Source: Marinobacter sp. LA51
Lineage (GTDB): Bacteria; Pseudomonadota; Gammaproteobacteria; Pseudomonadales; Oleiphilaceae
Length of the DNA: 64,000 bases
Assembly (NCBI RefSeq): GCF_030297175.1
Contig: NZ_AP028070.1
Coordinates: 1,984,001 to 2,048,000 of the forward strand
Direction: 5' to 3'
Shown: one piece after another, positions 30,067 to 39,786 of the stretch
Numbering within the stretch: the stretch's first letter is position 1
Layout: every line of letters begins with the position of its first letter
Program-made: the position numbers and the translations under genes
Notes under the pieces: generated by a model
The model's input: only the letters and a program-made list of their open reading frames with translations
Database searches by the model: none
Told to the model about the DNA's origin: nothing

Positions 30067-30789
30067 ATGACTGACATTCAGCAGCTCCGGGACGACCTTG
30101 AAGGCCAGAGCCCACGCGCCATTCTCAAGGCCGCACTGAACAAATACGACAACATCGCCATCTCGTTCAGCGGCGCCGAAGACGTCGTGCTGATTGAAAT
30201 GGCGCATCGTTTAACCGACAACTTGCAGGTATTCACACTGGATACCGGTCGCCTACATCCGGAAACCTACGAATTCATTGAGCGTGTGCGTAAACATTAC
30301 GGCATTAACATCGAAGTCCTGTTCCCCGATTCGGCCGAAGTACAGGATCTGGTGAACCGGAAGGGGCTTTTCAGCTTCTTCGAAGACGGCCACTCTGAGT
30401 GCTGCGGTATTCGAAAGGTCAATCCACTGAGGCGCAAGCTGGCCACCGTGGATGCATGGATCACCGGTCAACGCAAGGACCAGAGCCCGGGCACCCGCAA
30501 CGACGTGCCTGTGATTCAGGAAGACACCGCCTTCTCGACAGAATCCAAAACCCTGATCAAGTTCAACCCGCTGGCAAACTGGACATCAAAAGAAGTGTGG
30601 GACTACATCCGGATGTCGGAAGCGCCCTACAACGAGCTGCATGAGAAAGGATTTGTCAGTATTGGCTGCCAGCCCTGCACGCGCCCTGTCCTGCCGGGCC
30701 AGCATGAACGCGAAGGACGTTGGTGGTGGGAAGAAGCGACCAAGAAGGAATGCGGGCTGCACGCCGGTAACGTGATCGCCAAAGAGTAA
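30067..30789 (+). CDS. cysH: Assimilatory APS/PAPS reductase, iron-sulfur type
   Basis: A 240-residue reductase that turns activated sulfate into sulfite using thioredoxin. The [12 protein letters not shown]-loop-like motif and the catalytic Cys228 in KKECGLH are present. Unlike E. coli CysH, it has the cluster ligands Cys112-Cys113 (SECCGIRK) and Cys200/Cys203 (GCQPCTRP). This pattern marks [4Fe-4S] enzymes that reduce adenylyl sulfate (APS), as in Pseudomonas. The start has only a weak ribosome-binding site. It is convergent with cysB, the regulator expected to activate it. Confidence 0.95.
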   Translation: MTDIQQLRDDLEGQSPRAILKAALNKYDNIAISFSGAEDVVLIEMAHRLTDNLQVFTLDTGRLHPETYEFIERVRKHYGINIEVLFPDSAEVQDLVNRKGLFSFFEDGHSECCGIRKVNPLRRKLATVDAWITGQRKDQSPGTRNDVPVIQEDTAFSTESKTLIKFNPLANWTSKEVWDYIRMSEAPYNELHEKGFVSIGCQPCTRPVLPGQHEREGRWWWEEATKKECGLHAGNVIAKE

Positions 30790-30820
30790 GTTGCCTTGGA
30801 AACCTGCTAAGGCAACTTTC
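30788..30820 (+). terminator. Terminator of cysH
   Basis: A 10-bp stem pairs aagttgcctt (30788-30797) with aaggcaactt (30809-30818), beginning at the cysH stop, with a short T tract after it. Confidence 0.65.
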
Positions 30821-30830
30821 CCCGCCTATT

Positions 30831-31869
<1,039 letters not shown>

Positions 31870-32066
31870 TCAATCCGCTTTGCCCAAGCGTACGCATAAA
31901 AAAGGTATTTTTCATTCTTTTTTAGAATAGGCGGTCCTTGTCTTTTAGTTTAGACCAAAAATGCATTACCACTGCTCCAGACAGGGCTTTCTGTGATTTT
32001 GGCGCTTGACTTGGCTGTGACAAAGCACACAATCCGTTATCGACACTTGTTGTAACCGGGACCCCC

Positions 32067-34802
32067 ATGCTGTTGACCACCAAATTCCTTCGGCCAACGA
32101 CGGACCGGCGCGCGGTCCATCGCGATCGGTTGAGTTCATTGCTGAAGCCTGCGAGCCCCAAGAGGCTGAATCTGGTGATCGCCCCTGCCGGTTTCGGGAA
32201 GACTACCCTGGCAAGCCAGTGGTGCGCCGAAACACCCTCCCCCACAGCGTGGTTGTCGCTGGACGAACACGACGACGAACCCCGACGGTTTTGGCAGTAT
32301 GTAATAGGAGCTTTCGAATACGCAGGGCTGGCTGGGTTAGCAGACTGCCGAAAACAACTCAGCCAAGTCGACGGTGATACCGCAACTGGTGCAATAACCG
32401 GTTTACTGAATCTACTGTCGGCGGATGCCAGTCCCTGGCTGCTGGTACTGGATGACTTCCACTTCATCCGGCATCCCCAGATTCTTCGGGATTTCGCCTA
32501 CTTTATCGACTACCTGCCGCCCGAAATTACGGTCACCCTGGCATCCCGAACAGAACCCGCACTGCCACTGTCGCGCTGGCGGGTTCGGCGCTGGGTGCAA
32601 GACGTTCATCCCGGTTTGCTGGCGTTCTCAGAGGATGAGTGTCGTCGTTTCTTTCAGGACACCATGGGGCTGAGCCTATCAGAAGCCGATGTCCGGTCCA
32701 TTTGTCGAAGAACCGAGGGCTGGGTTGCGGCTATGCAACTCACAGCCCTGTCTGGCAACAGTGCCAAGAGCGCTGACCTATCAGCAGGAACAGGTTCGGG
32801 GATACCGGAGCCACAACTGGATGTCGACGAGCGACAGATCAGCGATTACGTTCTAACCGAGGTATTGGAACAGCAGCCCGAAGAACTGACTCAGTTCCTT
32901 CTGGATACCGCCTGTTGTCCTCGCCTGAGTGCGTCCTTGTGCGATGCTATTCGGGCAACCACAGACAGCCAGAAACTGCTGGAGAGATTGCTCAGCCAGA
33001 ATCTATTCCTGATCCCCCTGGACACCGACAACCAATGGTTCCGCTATCACGACCTGTTCAGGGACGCGCTGCTCCAACGTCTAAAGCAAACGGATCCGAA
33101 GCGATCAGAGGCGCTGTGGCGCAGCACCGTCGAGTGGCTCCTTGATCATGGCCACGTCCAGGACGGCATCAGCCAGATCGTGCATCAGGATGACCGGCAA
33201 TGGCTTGCGGCTGTATTAGCCGAGCATGGCAACAACCTCATCCATAGCGGCTATCACCTGCCGGTACTCGATTGGCTTGAGTTTCTGCCAGAATCACTGA
33301 TTGAAGAGAGCCCCCAACTGCAGATGCTCCGAATCTGGGGCCGTTTCTTTGCCAACCGGCTTGATACCCTGGACCCGCTTCTTGGCAGCCTTGAGGACTT
33401 GCTTGACCGACGAGTTGCCGACTCTCATCCGGACGCCGAAGGTGCCCTCGGATTGCAGAGCGAAATTTCCCTGGTGCGCTCGTACCTTGCGCGCACTCGC
33501 AGTGATGATAAGAGCGCCAGCGATCTGACCCGGCAGGTACTTGAGGACATCGACCACACACGCATTCCCCTGAAGTCTGTCACTTATTATGGCGTCGGGC
33601 TGGACTACTTCGGGAAAGGGCTGTTGATGGACGCCGAAGATGCCCTGCAATCGGCCGTCCGTTATGGTCAGATCGAGCGCAAGCCCAGCACGGTACTGTC
33701 CAGTGGCGGCTTGTTGGCGTGGATTCAGTACAACCGCGGCGACATTGAGCTGGCCCTGGGCAGCTGCACCGACATCCGCAGATGGGTGGACAAACATTAC
33801 TCTGATCCAAGCCAGCCCCGGCTGATCTCGTGTTGGCAAAATAGCGCCTTGGCCGAGATCTACCGGGAACGCAATCAGCACTCACTGGCGGCCACCCATC
33901 TTGCGCCACTTCTGGAGCATGTACATCGCGGCACCGAGCCGGGGCAACACGTCATCATCCAGTACGTGCGTGGGCACCTCGCATTCAGTGAAGGTCGATT
34001 TACCGATGCCATCGAAGCGCTGGAGGATGCGGCCCAGGTGGGACGCAAGCGCAGGGAGCACATCGTCTTTGAGCCACCCGCGAGTTCGGCCCTGCTAGCC
34101 AGATGCCACCTCGCCCTTGGCGACCTCGAAAAAGCCGAGGCCTGCCTGATCGCGACGGAGACAGAGCCTACGTCCAACCCGTTGAACCGCGAACAGAACC
34201 TGATCAGCCTTGCTCGCCTGAGAGTCGCCCAGAATCAGCCAGAACGGGCCCAGGAAATTCTCAGTGCTCTGTTACCCGCAGCCGAGCGCAATGCCCACAA
34301 TCGTCACCTTGTTGAGATTCTGCTCGTTTATGGTGAAGCACTGGACCTTCAGGACCGGGCACAAGAGGCGTGTGAAATGCTGAATCGGGCTGTACGAAAG
34401 GCGTCAGAGGCAGGATTCATGGGCCTGTTTATTGAGGAGAGCCCGCACCTGCGTTCCATGCTTAGGCAGCTTTCCCTACTAAAGACACCCGGCAGCTGGT
34501 TCCGGGAACTCACCCAAGTCCTCGACAAACTGACTGACGGTGTAGAGGCGCCAGAAGCCCAACCAGTAGCCGCATCAGCCGGAAGCGCAGCCACTGTTTT
34601 GCAGGAACCGCTTAGCCAACGGGAAATGGAAGTTCTGGCTCTGATTCACGAGGGGCACGCCAACAAGCAGATTGCCGCTCGTATGGACGTCGCACCCGCC
34701 ACCGTGAAAGCCCATATCCGCAATCTTTACGGTAAGCTCGGCGTGGGCAGACGCACCGAGGCGCTGGCAAAAGCACGGGATCTCGGCTTGCTCTCGGGCT
34801 GA
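32067..34802 (+). CDS. MalT-like LuxR-family ATP-dependent regulator
   Basis: A 911-residue signal-transduction ATPase (STAND type). The Walker A motif APAGFGKTTL (39-48) and Walker B WLLVLDDFHF (124-133) are intact. They are followed by a long TPR-like helical sensor domain and a C-terminal LuxR HTH (about 847-905, LSQREMEVLALIHEGHANKQ and the recognition helix VAPATVKAHIRNL). Relatives include MalT and AlkS, which sense a small molecule through the TPR-like part. No target gene is adjacent on the same strand, so inducer and regulon are unknown. The ribosome-binding site is weak. The transcript probably runs to the terminator at 35012-35043. Confidence 0.88.
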   Translation: MLLTTKFLRPTTDRRAVHRDRLSSLLKPASPKRLNLVIAPAGFGKTTLASQWCAETPSPTAWLSLDEHDDEPRRFWQYVIGAFEYAGLAGLADCRKQLSQVDGDTATGAITGLLNLLSADASPWLLVLDDFHFIRHPQILRDFAYFIDYLPPEITVTLASRTEPALPLSRWRVRRWVQDVHPGLLAFSEDECRRFFQDTMGLSLSEADVRSICRRTEGWVAAMQLTALSGNSAKSADLSAGTGSGIPEPQLDVDERQISDYVLTEVLEQQPEELTQFLLDTACCPRLSASLCDAIRATTDSQKLLERLLSQNLFLIPLDTDNQWFRYHDLFRDALLQRLKQTDPKRSEALWRSTVEWLLDHGHVQDGISQIVHQDDRQWLAAVLAEHGNNLIHSGYHLPVLDWLEFLPESLIEESPQLQMLRIWGRFFANRLDTLDPLLGSLEDLLDRRVADSHPDAEGALGLQSEISLVRSYLARTRSDDKSASDLTRQVLEDIDHTRIPLKSVTYYGVGLDYFGKGLLMDAEDALQSAVRYGQIERKPSTVLSSGGLLAWIQYNRGDIELALGSCTDIRRWVDKHYSDPSQPRLISCWQNSALAEIYRERNQHSLAATHLAPLLEHVHRGTEPGQHVIIQYVRGHLAFSEGRFTDAIEALEDAAQVGRKRREHIVFEPPASSALLARCHLALGDLEKAEACLIATETEPTSNPLNREQNLISLARLRVAQNQPERAQEILSALLPAAERNAHNRHLVEILLVYGEALDLQDRAQEACEMLNRAVRKASEAGFMGLFIEESPHLRSMLRQLSLLKTPGSWFRELTQVLDKLTDGVEAPEAQPVAASAGSAATVLQEPLSQREMEVLALIHEGHANKQIAARMDVAPATVKAHIRNLYGKLGVGRRTEALAKARDLGLLSG

Positions 34803-35011
34803 GTGACAGAGTTCATTTTGTGACGCACGTCGCGTTTGCTCGCCACAAACAACCCGGACTACGCCCTTTGGACGATCCGTTTACGCCCCCTAAGCCCCTA
34901 TTATGGTTTCAACGGTGAGGGAAACCTCTCCTTGAATTCTGAAACTTCAGGCCTTCAGATTTCTTGCTCCGCGTTGTTTCGACGCCCTGGGTTCGAGAGA
35001 ACCCTTTTAAT

Positions 35012-35043
35012 AAGAGCCACCCCTACGGGCTGGCTCTTTTTTT
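35012..35043 (+). terminator. Strong intrinsic terminator
   Basis: An 8-bp stem pairs aagagcca (35012-35019) with tggctctt (35031-35038), with seven T at 35037-35043. A second, smaller hairpin with four T follows gggttc/gaaccc at 34989-35008. Both read in the plus direction, 190-240 bases after the MalT-like gene. Confidence 0.85.
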
Positions 35044-35047
35044 ATGG

Positions 35048-37249
35048 TCAGTATTCGATCACACGGCGAAACGGCGGCAGCGCGTCCAGCAACAACTGGC
35101 CATAGCGCCGGGCAATGATGCGGCGGTCAAGGATGGTGACACGGCCAGTGTCCTGCTCTGTTCTCAACAGTCGGCCGACCGCCTGAACGAGTTTGATCGA
35201 CGCATCGGGAACGGTAATTTCCATGAACGGGTTTCCGCCTCGCTGGGTCACCCACTCGGCCAGGCTCGCTTCAATCGGATCGTCTGGCACCGAGAATGGC
35301 AGCCGGGTAATAACCACGTGATGCAGGTACTTGCCCGGCAGGTCAATGCCCTCGGCAAAACTGGCCACACCGAAGAGGACACTCGGGCGTCCCTCATCTA
35401 CCCGGCTGCAGTGCTGCCGCAGAACCTCGCCCTTGGCCATGTCGTCCTGGGTGATGATCAGGTCCGGATACTCGGGCGCCAGTGCATCGCGCACCTGCTG
35501 CATCTGCCGACGTGAGGTAAACAGCACCAGCGTTGCCTTCTCGCCCGCCCACAGATCGGGCAAACGCTCCACCAGGGCATCGGTGAAGGTATCATCGGTT
35601 GGCATGGTGGACATGGCGGGAACTTCCACCGTGGCCATTTCTCCATAGCGGAATGAACTGGGCACCACCAGATAGCGGCTGGATTCGGGCAGTCCGGCAC
35701 GGGCCCGTAGACGATCAAAGCGTCCCAGCGCGGTCAGCGTGGCACTGGTCAGAACTGAACCGTAAGCTCTGGACCAAAGCCTGGAGTACAACAGACTGTC
35801 CGCTAGCACTGGCGAACTGTAGAGGGTAATGTCCTCGGCGTGGTCCCAGCGCTGTCTGACCGCCCAGCGAGCCGGGGCCGGACTCTTGTAGCCGGTGCGC
35901 TTTTTGGCAGCACCATCGGCTTCATCCGATTCCGTTTCGTTCCCAGTCGGCTTGGCCTCGCCCTGCTCGCACCAGGCAACCCAAAGCCGGAGCTGGTCCT
36001 CCGCCCGACTGTGGAATGACCCGATCACCGGATACCAGGCCTCTGCGGTATCCCGGTCAATCTCATGGTCTTTGCGTTCATCGAACGCGCCCTGGAGCTC
36101 ATCGGCCAATGCCCCCAAGTGACGCACCAGATTGGCCGTGGCAATGCGTGCTTCGGCGGAAAGATCAGCCAATGCCTCGGGCAATGCGCCTTCCGGATAA
36201 CGCCATTGGGCGGTGCGGCGTTCTTCGTTGAATTCCCAACCGGTGTTCTGTTCCGCCTCGTCGTATACCCGGGTCAACACCTGATCGACTTCGCGGGAGG
36301 CACCGCTGATCCGATCCAGGGTCTTGGTGCCTTGTGTTCCTGGCGCCAGAAACGGCTGCATTTTGGTCAGGGCCTGAGACAACTGTTTCAGCCACTGGCG
36401 CGTGGAGTTCAACGGAACCGACGCGGCAAAGTGATTCAGCGCCTTGTCCGGCAGATGGTGGGCCTCATCGAAAATGAACAGGGCGTTTTCTGGTTCAGGC
36501 AGGATAGCTCCGCCACCCAGGGCCAGATCAGCCAGTACCAAGTCGTGATTGGCCACGACTATATCGGCGTCATCGAGGTCCTTACGGGCGTCGAAAAAGG
36601 CACAGCTGTCGAAATAGCTGCAATGGCGGTTGGTACACTGGCGGTGATCGGTGGTGACCTGCCGCCAGACATCGTCCGGGATTTGTTCGGGCCAATGGTC
36701 CCTATCGCCGTCCCATTTACGGGATCCGTAGCTCGCCAGCATTTCTTCAAAAAAGGCACGGGTGCCCGGCTCCTCGCCTTTGGGGCCGTCGAGCAGGAAC
36801 AGCGGCATGGTATCGCTATCGCCATTGCCCTCGTCGTGAAGCCGTGCCTCCAGTCTCGACATACACAGGTAGCGCCCCCGGCCCTTGGCCAGGGTCCAGC
36901 TGAAATCCATGTTGCTGTGCTTTCGCAGGTCCGGGAGATCTTTGAGAACAATCTGATCCTGCAAGGCTACAGTGGCAGTGGAAATCACCAACGTCTTGCC
37001 CAAGGCCTTAGCCACGGGTATTGCGGCAATCAGGTAGGCCAAGGTTTTACCGGTACCGGTGCCGGCCTCGACCACACAAGCCGAGGCTGGCGATGTCCTC
37101 TGGCCATCATTCTCGGTGATATCACCCATGTACCGGGCAATCTCGGCGATCATGAGCCGCTGACCATAGCGCGCCCGCACGTCCTTGCCCGCAAGAACGT
37201 CCCGATAACCCTGCTGAATCTGCTGTTTGATCTCGTCAGTTAAAGCCAT
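35048..37249 (-). CDS. dinG: DinG-family ATP-dependent DNA helicase
   Basis: A 733-residue XPD-like superfamily 2 helicase that unwinds 5'-overhang substrates and R-loops. Walker A AGTGTGKT (62-69), four iron-sulfur ligands (Cys129 in GRYLCMSR, Cys205, Cys210, Cys216) and DEAHHL (261-266) are visible, and the C-terminal motif VQAVGRLLRTEQD is intact. Its ATG overlaps the gspB stop by one base (TGATG), implying translational coupling to a type II secretion pair, an unexpected partnership. Length matches E. coli DinG. Confidence 0.93.
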   Translation of the reverse strand: MALTDEIKQQIQQGYRDVLAGKDVRARYGQRLMIAEIARYMGDITENDGQRTSPASACVVEAGTGTGKTLAYLIAAIPVAKALGKTLVISTATVALQDQIVLKDLPDLRKHSNMDFSWTLAKGRGRYLCMSRLEARLHDEGNGDSDTMPLFLLDGPKGEEPGTRAFFEEMLASYGSRKWDGDRDHWPEQIPDDVWRQVTTDHRQCTNRHCSYFDSCAFFDARKDLDDADIVVANHDLVLADLALGGGAILPEPENALFIFDEAHHLPDKALNHFAASVPLNSTRQWLKQLSQALTKMQPFLAPGTQGTKTLDRISGASREVDQVLTRVYDEAEQNTGWEFNEERRTAQWRYPEGALPEALADLSAEARIATANLVRHLGALADELQGAFDERKDHEIDRDTAEAWYPVIGSFHSRAEDQLRLWVAWCEQGEAKPTGNETESDEADGAAKKRTGYKSPAPARWAVRQRWDHAEDITLYSSPVLADSLLYSRLWSRAYGSVLTSATLTALGRFDRLRARAGLPESSRYLVVPSSFRYGEMATVEVPAMSTMPTDDTFTDALVERLPDLWAGEKATLVLFTSRRQMQQVRDALAPEYPDLIITQDDMAKGEVLRQHCSRVDEGRPSVLFGVASFAEGIDLPGKYLHHVVITRLPFSVPDDPIEASLAEWVTQRGGNPFMEITVPDASIKLVQAVGRLLRTEQDTGRVTILDRRIIARRYGQLLLDALPPFRRVIEY

Positions 37250-37965
37250 CAGCGCGGGCTCACCCAGTCGCGGACGATCCCGACCCGGAAGCGCTGACCC
37301 TGCTTGCTGAGTACCACGCCATCCTGGGTGATACTTTCCACACGTAGCCCCGAGAAGCTATCGCCCCGGCGCAGGTAATTGCTGTTGATCATGACGCGGC
37401 TGGCGAAAGGATCGGAGGCGTAGATGTGGCTATTGAAGGTCAAGTCAGGAACGCTCTTTTGGAAAGAAAGGGGGAGTTCAACCAGGTGCGGTACCCTGCC
37501 AGCCGGCGCCGGTGCTCGCAATACCGAATTGTCGCGGGCTCCTTCCGCAGCAGGAACAATGATCGTCGGTCGCTCTCTTGGGCTGGAGTTCGACGCGACA
37601 CTGCCACTTTCCGCGAGCGGTTCATCCGCTTGTGCCTTGACGGGACTGGGGGCAGCTTCGGGCACAGATTCGGAAACCTCGACCTGAACTGATTTCTTCT
37701 CAACATCCGTCGTCGATGCCATCTCGCTGACGACATTCGCCGGCTGCTCGGAGGCCGGCACTGCGCCCACGGGGGACCCCTGCGGCAAGAACAGAACGCC
37801 CAGAACCCCGGCATTTACAACCAGTGCAAGTGCAAGCCAGACAACAGGCGATGCCTTTCTTTTCTTCGGACGATGGATCAGTTGAACCTGATGCCCCAGA
37901 TCAGGAATCTTGCCCTGCCGACGTTCTGTCTCAGATTTCCTGAGTGCGTCCAGTATGTACGACAT
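37249..37965 (-). CDS. gspB: General secretion pathway protein B
   Basis: A 238-residue inner-membrane protein with the GspB N-terminus MSYILDALRKSETERRQGK, one membrane helix (41-61), an Ala/Pro/Ser-rich periplasmic linker and a C-terminal GspB domain (LTFNSHIYASDPFASRVMIN, YLRRGDSFSGLRVESI). GspA and GspB remodel or bind peptidoglycan so that the type II secretin can be placed in the outer membrane. It lies 2 bases after gspA and overlaps dinG by 1 base. Confidence 0.93.
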   Translation of the reverse strand: MSYILDALRKSETERRQGKIPDLGHQVQLIHRPKKRKASPVVWLALALVVNAGVLGVLFLPQGSPVGAVPASEQPANVVSEMASTTDVEKKSVQVEVSESVPEAAPSPVKAQADEPLAESGSVASNSSPRERPTIIVPAAEGARDNSVLRAPAPAGRVPHLVELPLSFQKSVPDLTFNSHIYASDPFASRVMINSNYLRRGDSFSGLRVESITQDGVVLSKQGQRFRVGIVRDWVSPR

Positions 37966-37967
37966 GT

Positions 37968-39686
37968 TTATTGACCTTCCGACGGGGCTGGTGGCGTCAA
38001 CCGGGGGAATGGCCCACCCAGATCGTTGTTGATCTGGATTATGGTCATGGCGCCTGCGATGCCATCAACCGTCAGTCCCTTCAGATCCTGGTACCAGCGG
38101 ATTTGCTTTTCCGTCGGCATCCGGTTGATTCGACCCGCCTCAACACTCGCCTCGCTGTGCCTGTCGGCAAGCTCCATCATGCGGGCGCCAATCCACAGCT
38201 GCTCTTCGCGGCTGCCGCTGTCCGCCGGCACATCCAGAAAGTCCGGGCGCCGCCAGAGGATGCGAAAATCACCAAACCAATACCGCTCGATACTGGTAAA
38301 AGTAACCTCCCGAGAGCCCTCAGGGGAAATGATTGTCGCCGTGCCTCCGTCCAAGCTTTTCATCACGGCATAGCCGCGTTTGCCGGATTGATCCCGAAGC
38401 TCGAGGATAGCGGGCCTGTTCAGGAACTCGAGGCTGCGACGGGCGCCTTGCCGCTCGAGGCAGGCCATGCCCTCGGCACGGGCATACTGACAAGCGGTTG
38501 GGAAGTCTTCTGGCCGGTAATCATGCTGCCAGAGCTTGAACAAAGAACGGAATGCGTCCACCAGTTCAATGGAGTCCGACGAAAACTCAAAAGTCTCGAC
38601 CACCGGGACAGCGTTCGACGGCCCTTGCTGATCCTGCTGTGCCGAACTCGAAGCTGACGCCAAGCCGCCGGATTGGTCGGCGTTCTCTGAGTCCCCTCGC
38701 TCCACTATGCCAGCTTGCACGGATGTGGACGAAAATCCTGCCTGGATGTCAGTCACGGTCACCGGCCAACGATCTGCTAGCCAAACCGTTCCCACTACCG
38801 CCACCAGGAGCGAAGCTGTGAGCAGCAGGTAATGGGATGATTTGCTGACCCCGGCGGGCTGCCTGGCCTGCATGTTGGAGGTATCGCCCCTGACTTCCCG
38901 GGCCGCTTGGCGAATGTGTGCTGTGGTGATTTCATGCTCGCCTTCAGCGTAAGCACCCAGCAGAGCGCGATCACTGATCAGGTTGATCAACCGGGGAATG
39001 CCCTGGCTTTCCTTGTACAGCCGGGAAACTGCGCCGGAATTGAAAATATCTCCGCGCATACCGGCAACACTCAGGCGGTAGCTTAAATAGTTCGGTAACT
39101 CCGGGCGACCGATAGCATCCAGGTGATAGCGTGCGGTTACCCGCTGATTCAGCTGTCGCAACTCTGGCATTGCCAATATCTGCTGCAATTCAGGCTGACC
39201 CAGCAGCACGATCTGCAACAGCTTTTTCTCGGCGGTCTCCAGATTGGTCAAAAGGCGCAGCTGCTCAAGCACATCCGCGGAAAGATTCTGGGCCTCGTCA
39301 ATCATCAGGACCTTATGTCGCCCGGCAGCATGAGCACTGAGCAGATCCTGGTTAATCAGATCAACCAACTCTTTAATGGTTGCGTTGGCGGGATGCGACA
39401 CGCCCATTTCATCGCAAACGGATGAAAGCAATTCACGAGCGGAAAGTCGTGGATTGAGAATAAGCGCAATGTCGACATTTTCCGGAGTGTTTTCTATGAA
39501 ACACCGGGACACCGTGGTTTTTCCTGTTCCCACCTCTCCCGTGATCACAATAAAGCCGCCCTGCCCCTGAACGCCGTACATCAGGTGCGCCAGGGCTTCC
39601 TTGTGGCGTTCACTGAGGTACAGGTAGCGGGGATCGGGCGCAATGGAAAACGGCGGTTCCCGAAAGCCGAAAAAGTCGTAATACAT
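37968..39686 (-). CDS. gspA: General secretion pathway protein A (ExeA-type ATPase)
   Basis: A 572-residue protein. It has an N-terminal AAA ATPase of the ExeA/MSHA-MshM family (MYYDFFGFREPPFSIAPDPR start, P-loop TGEVGTGKTT at 49-58, Walker B VLMIDEAQNL), one membrane helix (about 284-305), a periplasmic region with a C39-like segment, and a C-terminal peptidoglycan-binding domain (KQIRWYQDLKGLTVDGIAGA). It supplies energy for secretin insertion with GspB. No other gsp gene is in the window. Confidence 0.93.
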   Translation of the reverse strand: MYYDFFGFREPPFSIAPDPRYLYLSERHKEALAHLMYGVQGQGGFIVITGEVGTGKTTVSRCFIENTPENVDIALILNPRLSARELLSSVCDEMGVSHPANATIKELVDLINQDLLSAHAAGRHKVLMIDEAQNLSADVLEQLRLLTNLETAEKKLLQIVLLGQPELQQILAMPELRQLNQRVTARYHLDAIGRPELPNYLSYRLSVAGMRGDIFNSGAVSRLYKESQGIPRLINLISDRALLGAYAEGEHEITTAHIRQAAREVRGDTSNMQARQPAGVSKSSHYLLLTASLLVAVVGTVWLADRWPVTVTDIQAGFSSTSVQAGIVERGDSENADQSGGLASASSSAQQDQQGPSNAVPVVETFEFSSDSIELVDAFRSLFKLWQHDYRPEDFPTACQYARAEGMACLERQGARRSLEFLNRPAILELRDQSGKRGYAVMKSLDGGTATIISPEGSREVTFTSIERYWFGDFRILWRRPDFLDVPADSGSREEQLWIGARMMELADRHSEASVEAGRINRMPTEKQIRWYQDLKGLTVDGIAGAMTIIQINNDLGGPFPRLTPPAPSEGQ

Positions 39687-39786
39687 GAGTATCCAGTCTG
39701 GTGCTCAGGTGCCGGGCCTGGCGGTGTTACACAAGCCCCGGCTCTCTATCGCGGTATCATACCGCTGGCTTCGCAGGCCTGTCATC

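Noticed and set aside
34989-35004. tRNA-like arm (gggttcgagagaaccc)
   Set aside because: The loop does not fit a T-arm (4-base loop with a 6-bp stem), and no acceptor, D or anticodon arm can be paired around it; it is better explained as a terminator-like hairpin.
36065-37243. 392-codon plus-strand open frame
   Set aside because: Antisense to dinG, whose helicase motifs and iron-sulfur cysteines establish the true strand.
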